Source: Phyllostachys edulis
Taxonomy: Eukaryota; Streptophyta; Magnoliopsida; Poales; Poaceae
Length of the DNA stretch: 64,000 nucleotides
Reading direction: 5' to 3'
NCBI GenBank assembly: GCA_036346405.1
Contig: CM070562.1
Coordinates: 108,266,999-108,330,998, forward strand
This document shows, one piece after another, positions 23,153-35,100 of the stretch (position 1 is the stretch's first letter; every line of letters starts with the position of its first letter). Position numbers and translations under genes: made by a program. The notes under the pieces were generated by a model. That model made no database searches and was not told the origin of the DNA. It worked only from the letters and a program-made list of their open reading frames with translations.

Positions 23153-23470
23153 TCACGACATCCATAAGTTTAATTTTTCAATATTTCCTGTTGCCATAGC
23201 TATAAGGTATCGAAACGTTGTGTCATCCAATACAGGAGAGTAAGTTTCATCGAAATCGATGCCGAATCTATGCGTGAACCCTTGTGCTACTAATTTCACT
23301 TTGTATCTCACCACTTTATTATGTTCATCCCTCTTCCTTATTAACACCCACTTCTGTCCAACAGGAATAACATCATGAGCTGTCTTGATCACATGTCTTA
23401 AGACTTTTCTCTTATTAAACGAGTTTAGTTCGTTCTCGATTTCTTCCTTCTATTTATCCCAATCTTAACG
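23153..23470 (-). pseudogene. Copia reverse transcriptase, N-terminal part
   Basis: Minus-strand reading GQKWVLIRKRDEHNKVVRYK, VKLVAQGFTHRFGIDFDETY, SPVLDDTTFRYLIAMA matches the start of copia RT (KARLVAQGF..G.D..ETYSPV). The YVDD region, expected near 22,660, is degenerate with an in-frame stop. Confidence 0.88.
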
Positions 23471-23899
23471 ATTCTTGAATTTTGCGACCGTCTTTGGTTC
23501 CGGATCTGATTCAATATGAAATACAATCTTCGAGATGAAACAACTGCTATCAACACTCATTTTTCTATAAAATACTTCTCATGTTTCCACATAGTTTTGT
23601 GGAAGACTCTTTGTCAAATTCAATTGGAACTTTATTTAAATCTATCAACTCTCAACTATTTCCTAAAATTGCAGTCTGACTATTCCATTGACCTAGTGTC
23701 GGCGGGTGTGCTTCCCTCTTCACTAGTCACATGTCCCTCTACTCCTACATGGGGTGCCTCGCCCTCTGCTCCAGTATGGGGCACCACTCATTGTGTCTTC
23801 GCTCGGGGTGTAACGTCCGTCAAACATTTCTCATTTATGTTCGGTTCATGGAGTTTCTCCACCTATTCAATACATCTCTTTGCGGACGTCTCCACGGCT

Positions 23900-24276
23900 T
23901 GAGATCCTTTGACCCATGAGGTCTCCCCTTTTCTTACTAAGAGTGGTGGAGTCAGATGCAAAACCCAAAACATGGGATGGCTCTACTCTTTTAGGTGGTG
24001 CATTTACCATTGGTATATGCGACTTTGTAACTCATTTATGATCCGTGAATGAATCCGGCAGCTGATTTACAAGATTTTGCAAATCTATTATCCTTTGAAC
24101 CTTTTGTTTAGGGTCCTTAGAGTGTGGACCGTTATTATGAAGACTACTCTCGTTCCATGATAGTTCATGGCATTCCAACATGGGGTCCTTTCCTCCCCTA
24201 ATGCGGGGAATAGTTCTTAATTAAATACAATATCAGCATATCTTGCTTTTAACAAATCCCCTATCATGGGCTCTAA
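23900..24276 (-). pseudogene. Copia integrase C-terminus / linker relic
   Basis: Minus-strand pieces ARYADIVFN, ELFPALGEE, CWNAMNYHGTR, QNLVNQLPDSFTDHK, VTKSHIPMVNAP follow the order of the copia segment between integrase and reverse transcriptase, with stops between them. It ends abruptly at about 24,277 where a nested insertion begins. Confidence 0.7.
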
Positions 24277-27200
24277 ATACTTTTTTTATAGACGAAGATT
24301 CAAATCCCACGTAAATTCCTAATTTACAGTGGGGTCAGGCAAATCAATGTGGGGGGTTCATCAGGCTTGACCTACCCTCCGCATGTGAAGCCCCCACCAC
24401 CCCAACCTCTGGTGGCCATGGCTACCTAAATGCCTCAACAAGACAACCAGAAGAAGAAGAAGCAAGGTGGGAAACAAAAGCATTTGTGGGCTTTGCCGAA
24501 GTGGTGAAGCCCACAACCCACAAGGCCCAATTCACATCCACCCCACGTCCCCAGTTCCCCCACCTCACCCCCACATCATGTCCCCTATTCCCCGCTCCAA
24601 AATTCCCAAATCCATCGAGTGATTGAGGAGAGGTCAAGAGGATACACACCCGAGGGCTGGCTAGTAGCGAGTAGTGACAAGGAGGGGAGGCAACGAGGCG
24701 CGGGTATGCCACCGAGGAGGGAGCTAGGGCCGGGGAGCTACCGTGGCACCGCCGATAGCCAAAGCCAAGAGGAGGTCGAGGAGATCCACCGAGGACGACG
24801 AGGAGGGATCTGGGGCGGGGGAGCCATCAAGGCCGATGGTAGCCGAGGAGGCCGAGGTGGGAGCCAGTCTTGGGTAGCCGAGCCGGAGGAGGCGAGGAGA
24901 GGACAGATAGGCCGGATTTGGCCATCTGGGCCGGGGAAGGCGAGGAGGAGGGATCTGCAATGGAGGGGCCTAAGGCGAGGAGGGGGAGCCGAAGGACTGG
25001 GGCGCTGGGCTGGGGCTCTGTGAGGAGGAGGCAAGGAGGGCTAGTGAAGAATCTAGACTCGTCATTATGAGTTAATAGAGTATTTTGGTGATTAATGATA
25101 AATCCATCAGTAAGACTAACATGTTTATTGATATACCTATTGCTTAGTCTCAATTGGATATAAAGGTGAAAATCAAAGAGGTATGTATTTGACATTATAT
25201 TCCTATCTTGTTGCATTCCTCGGATCCAAAGTATAGGTTGAACTCCACCAAAAGTCTAACTTGAATATGTGCATATGTTGTCATTATACATTTATGTATA
25301 CACACATCTAGAGGGAGTTCACTCTATGTTTTGTGGTTTCACTAGTATTGATCCACATTCCTTTATCCACATATATTAATGATCTTTATTTTGAAACATA
25401 TCTTTTGAGTATATACAACTTGTATATATACCCATATATACCAATCTACATTTAATTATTTGTAATTGAAGTGGTTGTCATCAATTACCAAAGAGGAAAA
25501 GATTGAAGTATCTTATCCCACCATTATGAGTTAATGGTATGTTGTGGTAATTAATGATAATCACATTGTGGAACTAATGTTTTCCATGAGTTGGTGAAAT
25601 AGGTTATGTTCCATGATGTTGAAGTCAAGAGCTTGGAGTAAAGGATGCATAATGTGTTGATGCGTATCAAGATCTCTAAGAATAAATGATCATGAGTTGA
25701 TCATCAAGCCAAAAGAGTGCGTCATGGGTTGATGCATGATCAAGTCAAGAACACAGACTTGAAGTGAAGATGTGTGTCATCAAGTTTCAAGAGGATGTGT
25801 AAGGCAAAGGTATGACTAGCTAGTGCTAAGGATGTGTTCCTAGTCTTTTACCGGTCTTGGTGTTTGGATGGAAGACTGGATTGCTAATATAGGTTGCCGT
25901 ACTATTAAGAGGGGTCTTTGACTAGTAGCTTGAGTTAGTCATGTGTTAATAGCTCATTGTGTTTGCTCTAGCTCTTGTTAGCATGTTGCTTATATTTGCG
26001 AATGTGTTTTGCAAATAGTTGAGGCTCATGCATAATCCTTGTAGCATGTGACTTTAGTTTGCAAATGTGTTTTGCAAATGGTTTAACTCCATGTACCTTA
26101 TTCCTTGTGGCATTGATTCTAAAAGTTGGCAAATGCGTTTACCAACTTGTTGATAATCTTGCCTTTAACCTTTGTTTGCATCACTTGTCAATTGTCAAAT
26201 GTGTTTTGCAATTAAGTTTGTTGATTCGATGCAAACTGTTGTTTTATCAGGAAAAACGGTAGTACCGGCGTGTTGTTTGCGGTACTACCTCTCAGCGGTA
26301 CGACCGGCTCGTGGTGCGGTATGACCGCAACCCGGTCATTCCGATCTATTGTCGGCGGTACGTTTTTTTACAGAACGACGCCTTTTTGGGCATGAGTTGC
26401 TCTGTTGAGGTGCAGTAGTACCGGAGAGTTCGTGGCGGAACTACCGCATCGCGGTATGACCGCATTTCCTTTGGCAGAACTACCGTGTGTCGTTCGGACC
26501 TTCCGAACATCACCTAATCGTGCGGTTGAGACACGCGGTCCGAACGGCCCATTTGATCTGAGTCGTCCAGTAAGTTTGGATTGGAAATCTTTACTACGGT
26601 AGTACCAGCGTTCCTTGAGCGGTACGACCGCACACCGGTATTTTCGAATTGTGAGCGGTACGTATTTTCCAGAGAGCACCCTTTTGGCTCTTTTGAGAAA
26701 CGGTAGTATCGCCCTTGGTGAGCGGTACGACCGGCCTCAGCGGTAGTACCGCATGTTGGAAGGCAGTAGTACCGCGCCACTTTTTCAACGGCTAGTTCAG
26801 AGCTACTGTCGGTGCAACCGATCCGACTGCTGAGCCAAGTCTTGAGTACTGCGGAGTGACACAGTTGGCGGTAATCTGCAGCGTCTTTTTTTTTGACAAA
26901 CTTTGTCTCAACAGCTAGTTTTTGTGTGTGGGCTATAAATACCCACCTTGACCGGTTGAGGACATTATGCTGGTGCCATATTCATTTCCATTGAGCTAAG
27001 AGCAAGCCCTCTACACTCTCTTGTGCATGTGTTGCACTTAGTGAGCTTTGAGAGGCAAACCCTATTTACATGTGTTGCATTAGGTAGTGGATTATGTATC
27101 TACTTGAGCTTAGACACTTGATTAGTTCAAGTGAGAGTCCTAGACTTGTTACTCTTGGTGTTTGCCGACACCTAGTGGGTATGGAGGCGTCGTGGTTCGG

Positions 27201-29480
27201 TGATCTTCTCAAAGAAGGTTGTGAGAAGACTCGGGCATTTGTAAGTGGCTTGGTGCTCGCCATCTCCGAAGTGGAGGAAGAGCAACCCTAGTGGATCGAG
27301 GTGTTGGTTCTTGATAGAACCGGTCTAAGTGGTTGGACTTACCTCGGAGGTGTTTGGCTTATTTCGTGGAGCCGGTCCAATTGATTTTGGGCTTACCTCA
27401 ACGTGGATTAGGGGAGACCGGCAAGTCTCTGATCACCACGGTAAAACATCGTTGTGTCATTGTGGTTTGATTTCTTGTGCATTACTATATTGCAATTTAC
27501 ATTCCTTATATTAAATTGCTTACTTGTATGTGTATGATTGCCATCTTTATATAGTCTCATATTGTTGGTATACTTAGTAAAGACTAGTTGATTTAGGCTT
27601 TAATTGTGCAAAACCGAATTGATTTACAAATCTGCATAAAACTCGGTTTTAACCAAAGAAGTTTTTAAAACCGCCTAATCACCCCCCTCTGGTCGGCCTC
27701 CTCGATCTTACAGCTGGGCTCTGTGAGGAGGATGAGGCGAGGTTGCGAGGAGGAAGTCTGAAACCCTATAGGTTGAGTTGAGGACTGACTAAGGAAGCCT
27801 TTAGCAACTGAAAGATTGAAGGAGAACCTCTGCTAACTACTGGTCTACTGGTAATGTGGTATTGTACTATTGGTACATAATGTTAGAATATACTCAATTA
27901 GTCAATTAGCAATTTGTTAGAAACATAGAATATAGTGTGGTAGTGTGGTATGTAGTGTTAGAATATACTCAATTAGTCCATTAGCAATTTGCTAGAATAT
28001 AGTGTGGTAATGTGGTATGTACTCAATTAGCAATTTCTTCGGAGACTTGCAATAATGAAAAAACGAACTTTACATAATTATTTCATAAGCAATTCAAGTA
28101 GTACTCTCCCAACCGATGAGAGCATAACTCAACCAAAGAAGCCTCGACTAAGTACAATTCAAGTGGTATGGATAGTTTATTTTGAATGTTCATGATCATT
28201 TAAGTACAATTTGCTATTGTATCACTAATTTTGATGTATAGGTCGTTACCCACTGGAACTGTATTTATATGTTTTGGAGATGCGCTTTCCATTGGTGAAC
28301 TATAGGTCGTTACATTTATTCGTGTATGGATTTGATTGCAAAAGAATACAATGTTATATTTGTCTCAAATTAGCTTAGTCATTTGAGGCTTTGAACCCAC
28401 CCTCTATTTTCATCCTGGCTTCGCTACTGGGCAGGGTCCCATTGATGTGCGTTGAGAAGGTGAAAATGAGATAGGTGTGTAAACGACACAACCGGATTTA
28501 CACAGATGGAAAATACTTGGTTCTTTCCCATGCAATAGTTGGAAAGGTGATAGCTTATGGTATGCGGTGTTAGTGATATGCCCTAAGAGGCAATCATGAA
28601 GATGATTTTATCACGTCTATGTTTGTGAGATATAGAATAAATATTATTATGTTGCTTGGACGAATTGTCATTTAAAAAGATCATCAAGTATGTGATTTGT
28701 TGGTGAAGATCTTTAATAGTTGAATGATGTCATTATGAAAGGATCCCTGGTCGAATGTCACTGATCGGGACACTAGTCACTTATAGACCAGCGCATGTAT
28801 TGATAGATGGTCATGTTTCACCGATCATAGATATAGGGATATCGAATCAATTATATGAGCACATGTGAGAGAACATGATGTTGGATTGACTCCACCTTAA
28901 GACACCATTGAGATTGTTATGATTCTATGTGTCATCAGTTGGTCTTAAGCAATGATGACGTATAATCTTTAGACCTGAGATCAGCATAGTTTTCTAAATG
29001 TGTAATAGTACACTTAGGGGTTACCAAACGCTACTTCGTAACTGTGTTGTTATAAAGGTAGCTTTCGGGTATGCTATGAAATATGCAGAGGGATGTGACT
29101 GGTCGAATACGAGATTTGCCCCTCCTAGCATAACAATAGAGATATCTCTGAGGACCTTGATGTGTACTCCATGAGTCAAAACAAGTGTTACAACAATAAA
29201 ACGACTTGTATAAGTAATAAATATCACATTTATAGATTTCCAATCATTTTCTACTAATTTTCCAGGCATGGAGCATTTATTACACTCGCAAATTAATAGA
29301 AATGAAATTTATGGTATTTTAAATAAAAAAAGACTTAAATAAAAGAACCAGAAAACTTTTGAGGTTTAATTTAGAAAGATCCACCAAGTGGAAGCCCTCG
29401 TACTTTATTCAAAAAGTTATTGGGTCCTTTTTGCAAAATTTCGGTCTAGAAGGACCGAACTTTTAATAAACCATGGACTT
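24277..29480. mobile_element. Composite insertion inside the copia element
   Basis: Sequence unlike copia. It includes a GC-rich purine-strand stretch (24,620-25,044, continuing at 27,713-27,790) split by a solo LTR, an AT-rich part (27,790-28,430), and a segment from about 28,568 that begins TGTTAGTGATATGCCCTAAG, resembling a copia LTR start. Boundaries and family of the outer insertion were not resolved. Confidence 0.4.
25045..27712 (+). mobile_element. Large solo LTR, copy 1 (2,668 bp)
   Basis: Starts TGAAGAATCTAGAC and ends CCTCCTCGATCTTACA. Target sites are gctag (25040-25044) and gctgg (27713-27717), four of five bases the same. An inverted relative is at 32566-35150 with the same ends. 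No internal protein or primer site follows, so it is a solo LTR. The part 26,257-26,780 holds many CGGT-N3-ACCG motifs. Confidence 0.8.
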
Positions 29481-30534
29481 ACGCCTAATTCCAAAAAAGT
29501 CAAAGGTTTTTTTTTCAAAAGCGCCGAGGCCGGTCGGATCCCATCTCGACTGGGCCTTATAGGCCAAAGCTAACGGTCCAATAGGGCCTTTAAGTGGCCC
29601 GCTTAGCCCGGCTACCGCTAGCGTTTCCCTAACCTGGCGGCTCGGCTTTGAGTGCGTCTTGGCGCATCGCGGCGTGTGGCGGCGGTCTCGGTGCGCACGG
29701 TGATGACGACACAAGTAGTGGTAGCGGTGCGTGTGAGCGGTGCAGCAGTGACAGCGGTAGCATTCCGCGGTGGTTTGCACCCCTGATTGGTCCCAGATCG
29801 ATGCGACTGCGATGTACACCTGGTGGCCCACCTCGTCCCCACGCACATGTGGAGGCGGTGCGGCGTGGGGGCTGCCCTGGCTCGGCGTTGCCGCAGAGGC
29901 GGCAGTACGGGTGCAGAGGCAGATAGAGATGACCATGGTGTGGAGGTCGTCCCATCTCTCTTCTTGTTTGTCAGGCCGGCACGAAGGCAACGACAGCGGC
30001 GTAGTATGGTGGCGGTGGCGGCCACGACGCTAAGGCGTCGATTTGGTCGACAACGTGTGGCGTGGAGGCGGCTCACAGCACACCTCGCCGGACGGCGAGG
30101 TCCTTGCCCCATGGAGTCCGATGGTGAGCCCAATCCCGGTCGGTGGTGCGTCGCGGAGGCGATGCCCTATCTGGTCGAGGTGGTGAGATCGATCCGGCAA
30201 TGGTGCGCTGAGGAGGCGACGCCCGGTGCTCGGTTCACGGTGGCGGTGCGCACGTGAAGGCGTGCTGCCATTGCCTAGACAATCTCGATGCAGTTCGGCA
30301 GCGTGCGCGCGAAGGCGCACGTCCGGTCGGCTCGGTTAGCTGAGGCGGTGCCCAGTCGACGATAGCGCAGAGGCTTACGACCGATGCGGTTGGCGCGCAC
30401 GGAGAGGCGTGCGCCCAGCCGGCAGCAGGATTGAAGGCAATCAAAAGTAGAAGAAAAAATAATCTACTAAAAAGAACATTACTGGTAGATTTGAAAACTT
30501 AGATCAGACAAAGAGTATTATCATGCTGATAACG
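29480..30534 (-). other. GC-rich leader region of the copia element
   Basis: Lies between the primer-site-like sequence and the composite insertion. Open frames occur on both strands simply because the DNA is GC-rich; none resembles gag. Probably leader, or captured sequence. Confidence 0.4.
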
Positions 30535-30841
30535 TGTTGTATAATCAAGGTCGTGTTGGCGACGAACGAATGTCTCAACTTACAAATAATAAACAATAGA
30601 CAAGAGCATAAGGTTGTAGTCTCATCATGCTCTTTTTATTGATTTCTTTGCCCGTATGCTTGTGTGTACAATGAGATGCTCATGTCCTCCTTTATACAGG
30701 AGGAGGGAGTCTTCTTTCATGCATGAATAAGTAATATGAGACTAAACTAACTAATAGGCCTTGTGGGCTAACAACCCCTAATGGGTCTTTGTTTTGATAA
30801 AAATGTCCACACAAGCCTCGAAAATGGTCCGATATATAACA
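30535..30841 (-). repeat. Copia 5' LTR (element sense)
   Basis: Plus-strand ends TGTTGTATAATC and GATATATAACA give TG...CA on the minus strand. The primer-like CGTTATCAGCATG follows on the minus strand. Confidence 0.75.
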
Positions 30842-31565
30842 TAATCCAATTAGTATTAGTTTTATATCAGGGAGAAATGATACAAAATCCTGATATTCTT
30901 AGTATTGGATGTCTATACGGATTTGTATTTGTGCCGTACTACAAAATAAAAACAACTAATTCAATCAACCGTTTGAATGCGAGAAATTTCCCAAATTCAC
31001 GAGGAGATTGAAATGTTTACAGTAAAATTCTTGTATTCCAAATATGCACTGACTGTGTTTATTGGTTTTTCTAAGTAACAAGTAGGAGTTATCCGAATTG
31101 TCGAGCTAGGCTCGAAAAAACGAGTATCATTTTCGTTTTTTACATCCTCTTGTATGCATGCGTGGCAACACCCCCCCCCCGTTCACTCGTCCAAGAAACT
31201 AAACGCGCGCCCTGAATGACATGGAGGATGAGGAATTGATGTTACAAACTCAGATCCTCTACAGTAACGCAAAGATACACTATCTTGTAGAGCGTTCTGA
31301 AAATGTAACAGTGATGTAAGCAGAATAATGTGCCATATTACTGCAGCAACAATGTTGGGTATTATAGCAGGTCAAGATATCAGTGCGACATTGATATTGT
31401 AGTACTAAATCTGAACCATTAGATCCTGATCGGACGGTTGAGATATGCTCCAAATACACTACATTGTCCATTCTCTGTACTTTGACCTCTAATGTAGATG
31501 ATCTTCTTCCGGGTGGTATTATGGTTTGTGGCATGAATATTAAGGCCATCTGGAGCAGTGGTGGA
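30842..31565. other. Spacer between the copia element and the MULE
   Basis: Mixed sequence with a C run near 31,172-31,181. No gene or transposon end was recognised. Confidence 0.35.
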
Positions 31566-32129
31566 GAGGAGTTGATCGGACCTGAGTTTTTTTTAAAATA
31601 ATATTAATTTAAAAGATAATTAAAAAAAGTCATTTTTTTACAAAACTAGATACATTTTGCCATTTTAATTGGCGATAGGGACCTATGCATTGGCGGCAGG
31701 AGGCACAATAGTATAGAGAGCTTCATGTCGCCAATTGAATTGGCGACTGGGATCTGTCGCCATTCCAAATGGCGACAAGGATCATCTGCACTGCTTTTGT
31801 ACTGACTATTTTCGAGCACATATTTTATCAAAAAATCACACCGATATTACATAACATTCAGCACAACGTCATAACATCTTTTCGCGACAAATCACAGTGA
31901 CATTACATAACATTCAGTGACACGTCGTCACATATTTTGTCAACAAATCGCAATGACATTACATAAAATTCAGCGCAACGTCGTCACATATTTTGTCGAC
32001 AAATCACATTGACATTACAGACCATTCACCACAATGTCGTCACCCAGTTTTTTGACAAATCAACGTCCGCCATGTGGACCGCCTCGAGTGGGGCGGTCAG
32101 ATGAGGTCCCCACGGCGACGTCTGAATTG

Positions 32130-35100
32130 CCGATGTCTCATTCGTCCTGTTGATTTCTTGTAGGGTATTTCTTGAAGGTGTGCCCACACTCCCTGCAAAT
32201 AGAGCACTTCTTTATACAACGCCCGACTTTTGCTTCGTTCATGTCGTTCCTGATGTGTCATACCTGTCGCTGGCCAACCTTTCTCTTAAGCCTATCAATG
32301 TCCACGGCCCAAATAAGTTGCTCACAGATGAAATGGCCAACCACGCTGTAACCATACATTTCTGCACTTTAGGTTTGCACCACCTCCTCCTTGTTGAAAT
32401 AGTCAGAGAGGTATTGGGCGGGATGCTGCGCCACTGTCGAACATGTGGCCATGACATAGGAGCAGGACCTATGCAGAAGAAGGGGTTTGTTGCAAGTGCA
32501 TACGCAACTAGCACGGCGTAGCGTGCACTCGTGACTGATCATCTCGCGCTTCATCCCACGGCGCCTATAAGATCGAGGAGGCCAACTAGAGGGGGATGAA
32601 TAGGCGGTTTAAAAAATACTTTTGGTTAAAACCGATTTCTAATGCGGAAGCTAACAACAATTCGGTTTTGCCCAATTAAAACCTAAATCAAATAGTCTTT
32701 ACTAAGTGCACCAACAATATAAAGACTATTGATAACGATAGCAAACATACAAAGACATGTAAGCAATTTAATTCTAGAAATGTAAATTGCAATAGAGTAA
32801 GCACAAGAAGGAAAACCACAATGACACAATGATGTTTATAGTGGTGTTCGAAGACTTGCCGGTCTCCCCTAATCCACGTTGAGGTAAGCCCAAACTAATT
32901 GGATCGGCTCCACGAATTAAGTCAACACCTCCGAGGTAAGTCCAACCATTTAGACTGGCTCCAACACGAAACAACACCTCGATCCACTCGAGGTTGCTCT
33001 TCCTCCACTCCGGAGATGGCGAGCACCAAACCACTGACAACCGCTCGGGTCTTCTCACAACCTTCTTTGAGAAGATCACCGGGACAACTCCTCCAAGCCG
33101 TCTAGGAATAAGTAAACACCAAAAGTAACAAGTCAGAGACGCTCACTTGAACTAATCAAGTGCCTAAGCTCAATGGATACACAATCCACTACCTAACGCA
33201 ACACATGCGCTTAGAGTTTGCTCTCTAAGCTCACTAAGTGCAACACATGAACATAAGAAATGAGAGGGCTTGCTCTTTGCTCAAGGAAATGAATAGCACC
33301 AGTAACAACTACTTCCATAACCAATCAAGGTGGGTATTTATAGCCCACACACAAAAACTAGTCATTGGAAAGAATCTACTGAAAAGTCAGGGAACCCCGG
33401 TCTAACAGCCAACCAATGGCCAGTCAGACCGCCTTTGCTCCAACGGCTATAAAACTAGTCGTTGGACACACATCCTGCCTAATCGCTAACCAATGGCCGG
33501 TCGATCGATTAAACCTGCCGACGCTGAGGGCGATCAGACCGCTCCATAAAGAAGTAAGCCAAAACTAGAAAAACACATTCTTTGATAAATACGAACCGCC
33601 AACAAAAGATCTGTACTACCTCCTTGCGGTAATACCGTTGAACAAATGCGGTCATACCGCTGACCAGTGACCGGTCACACCGGCCAAGACGTGGTGGTCA
33701 GACCGACACTCCACCGGTCAAACCGACACTCCACCGGTTAGACCGACTGACATGGGCGGTCAAGCCGCCCACTGCCAACAAAGCTGAAAACAGATTACAC
33801 AACTTGTTTCAACTCAATTTGCAAAACACATTTGCCAATTGACACAAGACGCACACAAGGGATAAAGGCAAGATTCTCAACAAGTTGCAAAATACATTTG
33901 CCAACTTTTAGAATCAACGCCACAAGGAATAAGGTATATGGACTTAAACCATTTGCAAAACACATTCGCAAACTAAAGTCACATGTTACAAGGATTATGC
34001 ATGAGCCTCAACTATTTACAAAACACATTCGCAAAAATTAACAATATGCTAACGAGAGATGGAGTAAGCACAATGAGCTATCAACACATGACACTCTCAA
34101 GCTACTAGGCAAGACCCCTCTTAATAGTACGGTAAACCTATACTAATGATCCGGTCTTTCATCCAAACACCAAGACCGGTAAAAGACTAGGAACATATCC
34201 TTAACCCTAGCTAGTCATACCTTTGCCTTGCACAAACACTTGAAGCTTGATGACGCACATCTATTTCAAGTCTGAATCCTTGACTTTGATATGCATCAAC
34301 CCATGATGCATCCGTTATTCAAAGCTCTTGACTTGAATATCATCAACACATGATGATCTTCTTTACTTTGGAATCTTTGTCTTGAATGTGCATCAACACA
34401 TGATGCATTCTTCACATGCCCTCTATCAACACATGATGTGTCTTCTCTTGATTTAATGATCAACTCATGATCTCCTCTTCAAGATCTTGATATGAATCAA
34501 CACATGATCCATCCTCTTGTTGAAACTTGACTTGATGGCATTTAACTCATGATGTCATCTAAAGTCTTCATCATCGTGGAACATAACCTATTTACCCAAT
34601 TCATGAAAAATATTAGTCCCACAACATGACCGTCATTAATTACCACAACATACCATTAACTCATAATGGTGGGTCAAGGTACTCCGATCTTTCCATCTTT
34701 GGTAATTGATGACAACCATCACAATTGCAAATAATTGAATGTAAGGTCATATGAGTATATATGAACTACACAAGTTTTGTGTACTCATTTGATATATTTC
34801 AAAGTAAAGATCCTTAATATATGTGGATAAAGAAATATGGATCAATACTAATGAAACTACAAAACATAGAATGGACTCCCCCTAAATGTGTGCATACACA
34901 AATGTGTAATAAAAACATATGCACATATTCAAGTTAGACTTTTAGTGGAGTTCAACCTATATTTTGGATTCGAAGAATGCAACAAGATATAGGAATATGA
35001 TGTCGAATGCATACCTCTTTGATTTTCACATTTTTATCCAACTGAGACTAAACAATACGTATAACAATAGAAGTGTTAGTCTCACAAATAGATTTGTCAA

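Larger units (their letters stand above)
21015..30841 (-). mobile_element. Decayed Ty1/copia retrotransposon with nested insertions
   Basis: Matching LTRs lie at about 21015-21312 and 30535-30841, sharing GACGAACGAAT.TCTCAACT and ACAATGA.A..CTCATG. The minus strand carries, right to left, integrase/linker, reverse transcriptase and RNase H relics. After the right LTR the minus strand reads CGTTATCAGCATG, a primer-site-like sequence, and AGGGGAGT before the left LTR is a polypurine tract. It is split by a Tourist MITE and by a composite insertion holding a solo LTR. Gag was not recognised. Confidence 0.8.

Noticed and set aside
29463..30320. Frames up to 175 residues on both strands
   Set aside because: GC-rich leader DNA of the copia element; none resembles gag or a cellular protein.
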